Assembly: GCA_030599175.1 (NCBI GenBank)
Contig: JAUVON010000038.1
Coordinates: 1 to 13,921, forward strand
Source of the DNA: Desulfobulbaceae bacterium
Lineage (GTDB): Bacteria; Desulfobacterota; Desulfobulbia; Desulfobulbales; Desulfocapsaceae
Direction: 5' to 3'
Length of the DNA stretch: 13,921 nt
The translations under genes and the position numbers were made by a program. Every line of letters starts with the position of its first letter. The first letter of the stretch is position 1. The notes below the pieces were generated by a model. That model was given only the letters and a program-made list of their open reading frames with translations, did no database searches and was not told where the DNA came from. Below are positions 6,162 through 13,554 of the stretch, one piece after another.

Positions 6162-6980
6162 CTATCCCAATAGAGATACCGCCAGCAGGGGAGTTTGATT
6201 GGCTTGAGCCAGAATCGAAACGCCGGCTTGTTGCAGGATACTGTTTCGTGTCATCTCTGATGTCTCTTTAGCGATATCCGCATCAAGAATCCTGGAACGG
6301 GCGGCGGAGAGATTTTCAGAAACACTGTTCAGGTTGGCAATGGTGTACTCGAGACGGTTCTGGACGGCACCCAGGCCACCTCGGATACCATCGATTGTAA
6401 CCATAGCACTATCTACTGCGGCAATTGCAGCATCCGAACCACCGGGGGTGGTGACATCGATACTATCAATGCCAAGGGCAACATTTTGTGCGTCGCCTAT
6501 GCTGAAGGTGATGACCTGTCCTGCATTAGCGCCAACATGGAAAGTTGCACCAGTCATGGAACCGTCCAGCAAATTCCTGCCGTTGAACTGAGTTGTTGTG
6601 GCAATGCGATCGACCTCTGCTAGAAGTTGAGTTACCTCAGCTTGAAGAGAAGTACGGTCAGCTGCACTATTGGTATCATTAGCGGATTGAATAGCAATTT
6701 CACGTATCCGTTGCAGAATATTAGTGCTTTCCTGCAAGGCACCTTCTGCGGTTTGTGCCAGGGATATACCATCATTTGCATTTCGTGCGGCCTGGTTTAA
6801 GCCACGAATCTGGGCAGTCATACGGTTGGAGATGCCAAGACCGGCGGCATCATCTTTGGCACTGTTGATTCGGAGTCCTGAAGAAAGGCGCTCCATTGCT
6901 CTGTCCAGAGCAACCTGAGTTTTTCCCAGATGACGCTGGGCGTTTAAAGAAGCGATATTTGTGTTTAGTGTTAATGCCAT
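6162..6980 (-). CDS. fliC: Flagellin (filament subunit)
   Basis: A 272-residue flagellin consisting mainly of the conserved D0 and D1 regions. The N-terminus is [20 protein letters not shown], with [20 protein letters not shown] at 31-50. The C-terminal D1/D0 part runs from about residue 190 and ends [12 protein letters not shown]. The central variable part (about 140-190) is very short, so the outer D2/D3 domains are essentially missing. The D1 segment [17 protein letters not shown] (89-105) has the layout recognised by TLR5 in enterobacterial flagellins. I chose the ATG at 6980-6978 over one 15 bases upstream, because GGAGGA then lies at correct ribosome-binding distance and the protein begins at the conserved MALTLN. 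Expression should come from the sigma-28 promoter about 150 bases upstream. Confidence 0.97.
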   Translation of the reverse strand: MALTLNTNIASLNAQRHLGKTQVALDRAMERLSSGLRINSAKDDAAGLGISNRMTAQIRGLNQAARNANDGISLAQTAEGALQESTNILQRIREIAIQSANDTNSAADRTSLQAEVTQLLAEVDRIATTTQFNGRNLLDGSMTGATFHVGANAGQVITFSIGDAQNVALGIDSIDVTTPGGSDAAIAAVDSAMVTIDGIRGGLGAVQNRLEYTIANLNSVSENLSAARSRILDADIAKETSEMTRNSILQQAGVSILAQANQTPLLAVSLLG

Positions 6981-7121
6981 GTTAGATTCCTCCATGAATT
7001 TGTAAAAATAGGCGTCCTTGCCCGGTCATACAAAACTGTAATTTTAGTACTGAACATAGGATTTCTGTGGCTGACCTCCTCTGTTTTGTTTTAATATATG
7101 GTGGTTGTTAACTATCGGTTT
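6981..7121 (-). promoter_or_regulatory. Flagellin mRNA leader with candidate CsrA-binding GGA sites
   Basis: The leader predicted from the sigma-28 promoter is about 140 bases long. GGA motifs occur at AGGAGG (7075-7080), about 95 bases upstream of the start, at AGGAC (7014-7018), and at the ribosome binding site. There ATTC and GAAT (6986-6999) can form a 4-bp stem that puts ATGGAG in the loop, the kind of GGA-in-loop display CsrA prefers. The upstream AGGAGG serves no start codon at proper distance. csrA and fliW lie immediately upstream. In Bacillus, CsrA represses flagellin translation from such paired sites and FliW relieves it; that this happens here is inference. Confidence 0.5.
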
Positions 7122-7127
7122 CCTATC

Positions 7128-7155
7128 TTGTCGGCAGTTCTGCGGTTGTTCTTTA
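7128..7155 (-). promoter_or_regulatory. Sigma-28 (FliA) promoter for fliC
   Basis: On the minus strand TAAAG (TAAA at 7152-7155) is followed after 16 bases by GCCGACAA (7128-7135), seven of eight matches to the sigma-28 -10 consensus GCCGATAA. The textbook spacing from TAAA to GCCGATAA is 15, so this one is one base longer, but the flgM promoter in this window has the same spacing. Confidence 0.8.
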
Positions 7156-7269
7156 GTGCCATATCACTTTTTCCTGGTTTTTATAATGAAAAAATTGGCT
7201 GAAGGAACTTATCCCGTTTAATCGGAGTTAGAAAAATTCCACTATTGGATGAAAAGATGGGGGTAGATT

Positions 7270-7692
7270 TTAAGCGTTCGGCAGGAAGGTTTTCGATTCA
7301 TATGATGAATCTTCAAGGATAATCTGGATAGCTCTGTTGCTGGATGGGGCGAAAAGTATCGGTGCGGCAAGATTGATGCTGATATTTTGATCAGGTGGGA
7401 CAGTTACCACTGATAGGATAAAACAGGGTTCTTCAGCGTCTATCAGCAGCTGTTTTCTTTCCGTATCGTCGGGGGTTATGCTGTAGTCAAGAAAGAAGTT
7501 GGTTGGATCGGTAAGAACAAAGGCAATTTCAGTATCATCGATGGCCTGAATCCAGAAAAGGGGCCCTTTTTTCTTGTTTGGCATCACAATAAAATCATGC
7601 AGTGTTGGAAATCCTATTAAACCTATGGGGAAGTGGAGGAGATTGGCTGGATCATATTCGACCTGCCCAAATCGGGTATCAATCTTTTTCAT
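7270..7692 (-). CDS. fliW: Flagellar assembly factor FliW
   Basis: FliW binds flagellin and, when free, binds CsrA and stops it from repressing flagellin translation, so flagellin synthesis follows its export. This 140-residue protein shows the family signature LHFPIGLIGFP at residues 19-29, PLFWIQAIDD further on, and NLAAPILFAPSSNRAIQIIL near the C-terminus. The ATG at 7692-7690 overlaps the end of csrA by 14 bases, so translation is probably coupled. It is followed by the flagellin gene. Length is close to the usual 140-150 residues. Confidence 0.96.
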   Translation of the reverse strand: MKKIDTRFGQVEYDPANLLHFPIGLIGFPTLHDFIVMPNKKKGPLFWIQAIDDTEIAFVLTDPTNFFLDYSITPDDTERKQLLIDAEEPCFILSVVTVPPDQNISINLAAPILFAPSSNRAIQIILEDSSYESKTFLPNA

Positions 7693-7930
7693 TTTCGTTT
7701 TTATCCCTGGAAAAGTTTGTACTGAGGGAGTCTAGATCAGTTATATCCCAGTTTGCAGCGTTACGGTTCTCTTCAGCCATGCGATCATAAACTTCCTGCC
7801 GATGAATTTTCTTATCCAGAGGTGCATCAATGCCGATACGGATTGCACCACCTTTGATTGTGATAATTTTGATAGTAATATCATCCCCGATGATTATACC
7901 TTCACCGGGTTTTCTGGTTAAGACCAGCAT
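7679..7930 (-). CDS. csrA: Carbon storage regulator CsrA (RsmA), translational regulator
   Basis: An RNA-binding dimer that recognises GGA motifs near ribosome binding sites. The protein starts MLVLTRKPGEGIIIGDDITI, with L4 and R6 in place, and has the second RNA-contact residue R44 in KIHRQEVYDRM. At 83 residues it is longer than the 61-residue E. coli protein. The extra C-terminal tail (about 58-83) is acidic and polar; extended tails are usual for CsrA proteins that partner with FliW and antagonism acts through that side. GGAG lies six bases upstream of the ATG. The gene sits between flgL and fliW in what should be the flgM transcript, so its supply is expected to be sigma-28-dependent. 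Confidence 0.97.
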   Translation of the reverse strand: MLVLTRKPGEGIIIGDDITIKIITIKGGAIRIGIDAPLDKKIHRQEVYDRMAEENRNAANWDITDLDSLSTNFSRDKNENEKD

Positions 7931-7973
7931 TAAGAACTCCGTATAGTATCAGCCTTGGATAACTCCCGGGCTG

Positions 7974-8972
7974 CTAAAAATAATCAAGAATTGAAATGTC
8001 TGAAACCCTGCCGCTTATATTAAGTGCTGCACGAAAGGCTGTTTCTTGTTTCAGTATGTCGCTAAACACTTCAACCATATCCGCGTCCTGATATCTTGAA
8101 AGTATCTGTTCCAGATCGATTCTTGCATCCTGCTGGTGACGTGCAGCAGAATCTACCCTTGCGGCTTTTGATCCTAGAATAGATCTGAGGCTACGATTCT
8201 GATCTGCCGCAATATCAAGATTTGCCATCTGAGCTTGTATTGATCCGCCGGGGCCGCTGATATTATCGACGTTGCCGGCACGAACGGCTTCCTCCATACG
8301 CGTAAGCACTGAAAAGAGATCAGCAGACCTTGGTCCATGCTGCGGATCCGTTGAACCTGTGGCGGCAGTTTCATTGCTTATCCCCATAAAAAGTTCATTT
8401 CCGGTAAGGTTTACTTCGAGAAATTCACCGGGTGTAATTTCCAACTCTGTTCTATTATGATCACCATTATACAGATAAGGCCAGGTCGAAATATCAGTTG
8501 CATCGTAGAGTGCAGGGTCATAGGCTGGATTCTCGGTGAACGGTCTGGTTTTTTCTTTAAACCCGGCAAAGATGTATTTTCCATCAATAATAGCGTTAGA
8601 AGAAGCCAGCAGTCGATCTTTCAGCCCTGCTATTTCGTCTGCAAGATTTGCCAGATCAGACGGACCCATGGCTCCATTTACAGAGTTAATTGCGATTTCA
8701 TTTACCCTGACGAGAATATTTTCCACCTCAGCCAGAAAACCATCAGTGGCAGCCATTTTATCGCCGGCATGTCCGGTAGTATCAAGATAACGCTCATTTT
8801 GCTGCAGTTGTGTTCTGGTCGTGAGTACAGGGCGAACTGCTCCGGGATCATCGGATGGTCTGTTAAGCTTGAGACCGGTAGCACCCTGGTTTCGCAGGTC
8901 GAGCAATTCGGTTGTGATCCGTTCAAGGTTTGATTTCATTAACCTGTAAGTGGTATTTTCGGTCACTTTCAT
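7974..8972 (-). CDS. flgL: Hook-filament junction protein FlgL (HAP3)
   Basis: FlgL is the junction protein next to the filament, polymerising on FlgK. This copy has 332 residues. The flagellin-like N-terminal helix contains LDLRNQGATGLKLNRPSDDP at about 23-42, the FlgL version of the flagellin D0/D1 motif. A middle domain includes the typical GKYIFAGFKEKTRPF (about 130-144). The C-terminal D1/D0 helix ends ETAFRAALNISGRVSDISIL. The ATG at 8972-8970 follows GGGTGA at five to ten bases. It lies 21 bases after flgK. No truncation is visible. Confidence 0.95.
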   Translation of the reverse strand: MKVTENTTYRLMKSNLERITTELLDLRNQGATGLKLNRPSDDPGAVRPVLTTRTQLQQNERYLDTTGHAGDKMAATDGFLAEVENILVRVNEIAINSVNGAMGPSDLANLADEIAGLKDRLLASSNAIIDGKYIFAGFKEKTRPFTENPAYDPALYDATDISTWPYLYNGDHNRTELEITPGEFLEVNLTGNELFMGISNETAATGSTDPQHGPRSADLFSVLTRMEEAVRAGNVDNISGPGGSIQAQMANLDIAADQNRSLRSILGSKAARVDSAARHQQDARIDLEQILSRYQDADMVEVFSDILKQETAFRAALNISGRVSDISILDYF

Positions 8973-8993
8973 ATTTCACCCGCTGGGCCAGTG

Positions 8994-10442
8994 TTATTTT
9001 TTTAGGTTAATTATTGTACCCATCATTTCATCGACAGTAGAGAGAAATTTTGCCGATGATTCAAAACCACGTTGAAACTGAATAAGGCTTATCATCTCTT
9101 CTTCCAGTGACACCCCTACAAGGCTATCTCTGAAATTTTCAAGCTGAACCAGGGCATCTTTGGCTCCCTTGAGGGAAAGTTGATTCTGGCTGCTTTCAAT
9201 ACCAACGGTGGCAACGATCTTTGCGTAGAGGGAATTGAAACTGTCGGTACCATCTATGAGGTAATTATCTCCAATATTTGAAAGAGTAAGCGCATTTCTG
9301 TTATCCCCTGGTGCAACTAAAGTAGGCGGAGGGCCAGGATCCGGTGCAGCACCTGCTGCAATTTTTACAGGATCATTTATGACAACACTCATCTGTCTTG
9401 CTGCACCCGCATACTCTGTGGCGGTTGGCGGGGGAGCAGGAGGGGAAGCAACATAACCTGGCGGCATACTGAAGAAAAGATTACCGGTTGTCGAATCGAG
9501 ACTGCCACCGGTCTGATGCTGAAGATTAATCTGTACACTCAGTTCGTAGGCCAGCTTATCAATCTCACCGTTAAGTTCGGGAATGAAGTTGTCTCGAATA
9601 TCCAACAGTCCTGCAAATTCACCACCCATATTGTGAGATCCAAGATCTCTTGTAACACCACCTGCTTCAAGCTGAAGACCGAGAGAAGAACCGGATATAT
9701 TTGCCCTGATAGACATCGACATAGTGCCTTGCACCAGAGGTAGCCCTCCCGGCAGGTGTACAGCCAGCATTCCTTTCGAGTCTTCATATGATTGAGCGCC
9801 CAATGACTTTGCGAGGGTTTTGGCAAGCAAGTCCCTTTGATCCCGGGCACTGTTGGCGGTTTGACCATGAATTTCAATGCTGTAAATACGATCGTTTAAC
9901 TCTGCAATTTCCTGCATCTGCGTGTTGACAGATTCTATCCTGGAAACAATGGAATGATCGATACTGCTTTTGATGGTGTTGAGCTCGTTGGCTGTATTGT
10001 TAAAGCCGGCTGCCAGAACCTGGCCCTGCATGATGACATTATTGCGCAGTACGGTGTCGCCGGGATCGGCGGAGAGCTTTTGCCAGGAGTCAAAAAAAGT
10101 ATCTATATCGGTAGAAATATTGTCATTCGAAATGTTAAAAACCCGTTCAAGGTCTGAGAGAGGACGATTCAGTGCATCTTGAAAACCAAACTCGACAGAT
10201 TTTTGTTTTATCTGTCGATCGATGAAAACATCATGCTGTCTGCTGACATCAGAAATCTTCACACCCTGGCCAATAAAGAAATTGCCGAAATTCATTGCGG
10301 GGTAGGTGCTGAGGACAGCCTGTTGTCTGGAATAACCTTCAGTGTTGAGATTAGAAATGTTATTCCCGATAATCTCTATTGATTTTTGATTAACCTCAAG
10401 AGATGTCCTGGCTGAGTTGAGTGAGTCAAAGAGTCCGGCCAT
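8994..10442 (-). CDS. flgK: Hook-filament junction protein FlgK (HAP1)
   Basis: FlgK forms the junction ring on the hook tip. With a start at 10442-10440 it has 482 residues beginning MAGLFDSLNSARTSLEVNQK, followed by the conserved rod/hook motif GNNISNLNTEGYSRQ. The C-terminus has the expected SLEEEMISLIQFQRGFESSAKFL and ends in a D0 helix. I prefer this ATG because it places the protein start at the family position, one base after the flgN stop; an ATG ten codons upstream (10472) is possible, and both ribosome binding sites are weak. A proline-rich insertion is striking: PPAPPP at about 334-339 and PGPPP at about 369-373, flanking the usual INDPVKIAAG segment. Confidence 0.95.
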   Translation of the reverse strand: MAGLFDSLNSARTSLEVNQKSIEIIGNNISNLNTEGYSRQQAVLSTYPAMNFGNFFIGQGVKISDVSRQHDVFIDRQIKQKSVEFGFQDALNRPLSDLERVFNISNDNISTDIDTFFDSWQKLSADPGDTVLRNNVIMQGQVLAAGFNNTANELNTIKSSIDHSIVSRIESVNTQMQEIAELNDRIYSIEIHGQTANSARDQRDLLAKTLAKSLGAQSYEDSKGMLAVHLPGGLPLVQGTMSMSIRANISGSSLGLQLEAGGVTRDLGSHNMGGEFAGLLDIRDNFIPELNGEIDKLAYELSVQINLQHQTGGSLDSTTGNLFFSMPPGYVASPPAPPPTATEYAGAARQMSVVINDPVKIAAGAAPDPGPPPTLVAPGDNRNALTLSNIGDNYLIDGTDSFNSLYAKIVATVGIESSQNQLSLKGAKDALVQLENFRDSLVGVSLEEEMISLIQFQRGFESSAKFLSTVDEMMGTIINLKK

Positions 10443-10443
10443 A

Positions 10444-10797
10444 TCAGATTCTACCTGAAAGAAGTCTGCCATTTACCTGGGAGGTAACGGCATATGCGGT
10501 TTGGGAATAGGTTGAAGTAACACTTTTTTGACCTAAAAAGACCATAGTATCTCTGATCCAGCCAAGGGTAGATTTAAATAAAAAAGCATTCCTGCGATTT
10601 TCCTGACGGATAAGGGATGCTATTGATTTATCCTTCTCATCTATCATTTCAACGGGGGCGAGATGTTGCATGAGCTCATCCTTTTCCGTCATTGCTGCAA
10701 CCATACCTTTGACGTTAAGGGCTTTGGCAGATTCTCTCTCTTCAATTATGGTCTCAAGTAAACGAACAAGATATTCGTGGGTATTAGAGGGTTTCAC
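10444..10797 (-). CDS. flgN: FlgN-family chaperone
   Basis: A 117-residue helical protein between flgM and flgK, where flgN is normally found. FlgN keeps FlgK and FlgL soluble and delivers them to the export gate. Features are an N-terminal helix (HEYLVRLLETIIEERESAKAL), charged middle helices and a C-terminal tail ending GRLLSGRI, a pattern common in this family. The start codon is GTG at 10797-10795, with GGAGGG about ten bases upstream inside the end of flgM and a one-base gap to the flgM stop. It is shorter than the E. coli protein, about 138 residues. Sequence conservation in the family is low, so position carries much of the evidence. Confidence 0.85.
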   Translation of the reverse strand: MKPSNTHEYLVRLLETIIEERESAKALNVKGMVAAMTEKDELMQHLAPVEMIDEKDKSIASLIRQENRRNAFLFKSTLGWIRDTMVFLGQKSVTSTYSQTAYAVTSQVNGRLLSGRI

Positions 10798-10798
10798 T

Positions 10799-11086
10799 TT
10801 ATCTGCCCTCCACGAGAAACTGTAAAAGAGAAGCGGATACTTTTTTCAGATCAGGTTCATAGGAGCCATCTGCTATCTGCTGCTTGATTTCCTGAATACG
10901 TTCAGTCCTTTCCATGTTGTCTGGTCTTGTCGCGGTTTGAGCTTTATGGACATCCTGAAGAACAGAAGAAAATTGAACTGTGTCTTCACCGGACGTTTTG
11001 TTTGTCTTGTCTACCTGTGTGTTTTCAGCCTTTTTCAGACTTCCTATCTGACCGGGGCCTCCGACGCCAAAAAATTCAACACTCAT
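10799..11086 (-). CDS. flgM: Anti-sigma-28 factor FlgM
   Basis: FlgM binds sigma-28 and blocks late flagellar transcription until it is exported through the finished hook. This 95-residue protein has a glycine-rich, polar, probably disordered N-terminal half and the conserved C-terminal sigma-binding part from about residue 62: RIQEIKQQIADGSYEPDLKK followed by SASLLQFL. The ATG at 11086-11084 has AGGTGG five to six bases upstream. A sigma-28 promoter lies about 130 bases upstream, so FlgM appears to be made under the control of the factor it inhibits, a negative feedback loop, together with flgNKL, csrA and fliW. Confidence 0.95.
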   Translation of the reverse strand: MSVEFFGVGGPGQIGSLKKAENTQVDKTNKTSGEDTVQFSSVLQDVHKAQTATRPDNMERTERIQEIKQQIADGSYEPDLKKVSASLLQFLVEGR

Positions 11087-11217
11087 AACACCACCTGATT
11101 CAACAATTTACGGCTGTGGCTAATACCAGCCAATATTATGTTTTTTCTTAATTTTATCATTAGCCTCTCACCGTATCATATACTACGTTATTTCAAACAG
11201 ACTTATTGTTACTTTTA

Positions 11218-11245
11218 TTATCGGTGCTTAAATAAAGGATCTTTA
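11218..11245 (-). promoter_or_regulatory. Sigma-28 (FliA) promoter for the flgM operon
   Basis: On the minus strand TAAAGATC (TAAA at 11242-11245) is followed after 16 bases by ACCGATAA (11218-11225), seven of eight matches to the sigma-28 -10. It points toward flgM, about 130 bases away. The leader between them also contains a small hairpin (TGGCT/AGCCA, 11117-11132). Element choice and spacing match the fliC promoter. Confidence 0.7.
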
Positions 11246-11295
11246 GAAAAAAAGTGCTGAAGGGAGGGGCAACTAATCAGGAGGGAATGGAAAAA

Positions 11296-11607
11296 TTACT
11301 TTTTGTTTTCTATCAGTGGTGCCATCTGGTTATACATCGCCTCGGCAATACCGAGGCCTGGGCCTTGGGTTGCGGCTTTTGCCGTTTCCATATCGAGCAT
11401 TTCCCTGTAAATTTCTGTAGATATATTTTCTTCAAAAATTCCGCCGCTGGGGACAGATTTGCGCATAGCTTTGAACATTTCCATGACAAAAAGCGCTTCG
11501 AATTCCCTGCTGGATTCTCTCAGTGATTGCAAATCTCTTTGTTTACGGTCTATTGTCGGTTGTGTTTGCGGGCTGATAAGCATCCTTGGATCTATCTGTA
11601 AATCCAT
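11296..11607 (-). CDS. flgJ: Rod-binding protein, FlgJ N-terminal domain only
   Basis: A 103-residue protein equal to the N-terminal rod-binding domain of FlgJ, the scaffold for rod assembly. The conserved core runs from about 30 to 95: SSREFEALFVMEMFKAMRKS, then IFEENISTEIYREMLDMETA, then GLGIAEAMYNQM. The C-terminal peptidoglycan hydrolase domain of enterobacterial FlgJ is absent, which is normal in many other groups where a separate muramidase does that job. I chose ATG 11607-11605 because AGAGGA lies seven bases upstream; a TTG nine codons upstream has no such site. It follows flgI with an 81-base gap. Confidence 0.92.
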   Translation of the reverse strand: MDLQIDPRMLISPQTQPTIDRKQRDLQSLRESSREFEALFVMEMFKAMRKSVPSGGIFEENISTEIYREMLDMETAKAATQGPGLGIAEAMYNQMAPLIENKK

Positions 11608-11671
11608 CGTATGTTCCTCTAAAAATTGTAACAACGAACCAGGTAAGCGAGCCTGCGAGACTCCGGATGAA

Positions 11672-11691
11672 GACTTTTTACGACGCCATCA
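11672..11691. repeat. Possible half of a dispersed palindromic repeat at the flgI stop
   Basis: The plus strand reads GACTTTTTACGACGCCATCA, and its last three bases are the flgI stop codon complement. From memory, sequences of the form TGATG...CGTAAAAAGTC recur between genes in deltaproteobacterial genomes as arms of palindromic repeats. Only one arm is present here. The identification depends on recollection and not on a second copy in this window. Confidence 0.3.
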
Positions 11692-12831
11692 TAAAATTAT
11701 CAGTTCTCCATGCATGGAACCTGAAGCTTTAATGGCCTGGAAAATGGCAATAAGGTCCCTTGGAGTGGCTCCTATGGCATTGAGCGCGTTGGCAATTTCT
11801 CCTAAGGAAATGCCTTTTTTCATATCCAGCAGGACAAGTTCTCCCTCATCTTCTGTTACAGAAATATCGGTTTGAGGAGTGATAACAGTTCGACCGCGTG
11901 AAAAAGGAGTAAATGGGTTTGGCTGGGATACCTCATAGTCTTCCCGGACGATAAGACTTAGGTTGCCATGGGAAACCGCTACAGTTGATAACCGGACATC
12001 CTTGCCCATTACAATTGTTCCTGTTCGTTCGTTAACAACAACCTTTGCAGTTGAATCTGCTTCAATATCCAGGCTTTCAATTGCTGCAACGAACTCGACG
12101 ACATTTTTGCTGAATTGCTCAGGAATGTGGATTTTCACTGAACCGGAACTGTCCGGGAAAGCGGTTCCTGTCCCAAATCTGCGGTTAATCGCATTGGACA
12201 TATTTGCAGAGGTTGTGAAATCAGCGTCACGCAGCTGATATTCCAGACTACCGCCTTCACCAATTTCAAATGCAACAGTATTCTCTACGATTGCCCCACC
12301 TGGAACACGGCCAACGGTAGGGTGATTCTTTTGTACTTGAGCGGCCTTGCCGCCAAAAGAAAAAGCACCTATCGCCAGAGGCCCCTGGGCAACAGCGTAG
12401 ACCTGACTGTCTGCACCAAGCAGCGGAGTCATCAGCAGTGTTCCTCCGGCAAGGCTTTTTGCATCCCCCATGGAGGAAACCTGAATATCTATTGTTGAAC
12501 CTGTTTTGGCAAATGGTGGCAGGGTGGCTATAACCATAACTGCGGCAACGTTCTTAATCCTGATTTCCCTTATTCTCTCTGGATTAAGTGTAATACCGTG
12601 CCGGGTCATCATATTGTAGATGGCCTGCAGCGTGAATTTCGTTCTTCTCATATCGTCGCCGGTACCGCTGAGACCAGTGACAAGGCCATAGCCGATAAGT
12701 TGATTATCTCTAACACCATGGAGCTGAGCGATGTCTTTTATTCGTACTGCCTCAGATTTTTCCACTGGGAAAACAGATATCAGGGTTGCAGTGAATAGTA
12801 GTGATAAGAGAAATTTCATATATTTTACCAT
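11689..12831 (-). CDS. flgI: Flagellar P-ring protein FlgI
   Basis: FlgI polymerises into the P-ring around the rod in the peptidoglycan layer. This 380-residue precursor has a Sec signal peptide (positive start, hydrophobic FLLSLLFTATLISVF, likely cleavage after SEA at about residue 28). The mature protein starts VRIKDIAQLHGVRDNQLIGY, with GLVTGLSGTGDD next, both hallmarks of FlgI. The C-terminal region contains VNERTGTIVMGKDV and LGEIANALNAIGATPRDLIA as expected. The ATG at 12831 is used; an ATG four codons further in (12819) is an equally reasonable start, and neither has a strong ribosome binding site. It lies 34 bases after flgH. Confidence 0.97.
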   Translation of the reverse strand: MVKYMKFLLSLLFTATLISVFPVEKSEAVRIKDIAQLHGVRDNQLIGYGLVTGLSGTGDDMRRTKFTLQAIYNMMTRHGITLNPERIREIRIKNVAAVMVIATLPPFAKTGSTIDIQVSSMGDAKSLAGGTLLMTPLLGADSQVYAVAQGPLAIGAFSFGGKAAQVQKNHPTVGRVPGGAIVENTVAFEIGEGGSLEYQLRDADFTTSANMSNAINRRFGTGTAFPDSSGSVKIHIPEQFSKNVVEFVAAIESLDIEADSTAKVVVNERTGTIVMGKDVRLSTVAVSHGNLSLIVREDYEVSQPNPFTPFSRGRTVITPQTDISVTEDEGELVLLDMKKGISLGEIANALNAIGATPRDLIAIFQAIKASGSMHGELIIL

Positions 12832-12865
12832 GAATACGTATTGTGAGATTATTTTAACAGCTGAA

Positions 12866-13552
12866 TTAAAATGGCCATATATTATCTAAGGTCCGCATCA
12901 TCCAGCCAGGCTTCTGCTTATCACTGATGGCACCTTTTCCGGTGTAGCTGATACGTGCATTGAGGATCTTGTCTGAATTCACCGTATTGGCAGCTGTAAT
13001 ATCTACCGGCCTGATAATTCCGGTGAGGTAAATTACCTGGACTTCATTGTTGACCATTACCTCTTTACCGCCCCTGATTTTAAGCTGACCGTTTGGGTAT
13101 CTGTCGACTACCTGGGTGGAGAGAGAGGCAGTCAGGTCTTCTTTGCGAGTTGTTGTACCGTTCCCATCAAAACCGTTGTTGAATTCAGCGTTAACCAGAT
13201 TCTCCAGATCAATAGGATTATAACCATTCCAGATAGCATCATTTTCAAGGCCAAAAAAGTTTGGAATGGAAGCATGTATGTTTGTTGTTCTGTCTGTCTT
13301 AGTAGACGCTTCTTTTGATGCACTGGCCCTCTCAGAAATAAGGACTGTGACTATATCACCAATATTTTTTGCTTTTCGATCTGAGAACATGGAGGCGTTG
13401 TGTTGTCGCCATAGAGAGCCGTCTTCTCTATGTTCTAAATCTGCAGATTTTATTTCCTCAAGAGGTTCGGGGATGGGGCTGACTTGAAGGTCTGGTTTAG
13501 CACATGAACTTAAAATGAAGAGAGATAATATGATTAAAAGTATTTTTTTCAT
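12866..13552 (-). CDS. flgH: Flagellar L-ring lipoprotein FlgH
   Basis: FlgH forms the L-ring in the outer membrane. With the start at 13552-13550 it has 228 residues: a lipoprotein signal peptide MKKILLIILSLFILSSC with lipobox LSSC (C17 acylated), then GSLWRQ, the IGDIVTVLISERASASKEAS block at about 63-82, and the C-terminal signature NGQLKIRGGKEVMVNNEVQ, then GIIRPVDITAANTV and ISYTGKGAI, ending IWPF. GGAGGTGG lies about ten bases upstream of this ATG and the longer reading would lack the proper signal start. Start and flgA stop are two bases apart. Its presence implies an outer membrane. Confidence 0.97.
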   Translation of the reverse strand: MKKILLIILSLFILSSCAKPDLQVSPIPEPLEEIKSADLEHREDGSLWRQHNASMFSDRKAKNIGDIVTVLISERASASKEASTKTDRTTNIHASIPNFFGLENDAIWNGYNPIDLENLVNAEFNNGFDGNGTTTRKEDLTASLSTQVVDRYPNGQLKIRGGKEVMVNNEVQVIYLTGIIRPVDITAANTVNSDKILNARISYTGKGAISDKQKPGWMMRTLDNIWPF

Positions 13553-13554
13553 GG

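Noticed and set aside
6973..7059. 28-codon ORF in the fliC leader overlapping the fliC start
   Set aside because: The AGGAGG upstream is about 18 bases from its ATG, too far for initiation, and the peptide has no notable content. The AGGAGG is better explained as a possible CsrA site.
7112..7119. Second sigma-28 -10-like octamer (ACCGATAG) in the fliC leader
   Set aside because: No TAAA lies 15 or 16 bases upstream; the pair at 7128-7155 is complete.
8457..8933. Plus-strand ORF of 158 residues
   Set aside because: It is antisense to flgL, which is a clear family member; no ribosome binding site or motif supports it.
11118..11133. Sigma-54-like TTGGC...AGC on the minus strand upstream of flgM
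   Set aside because: GG-to-GC spacing is one base short of the strict sigma-54 requirement and the -12 is AGC, not TGC.
11459..11875. Plus-strand ORF of 138 residues
   Set aside because: It is antisense to flgJ and flgI and shows no family features.
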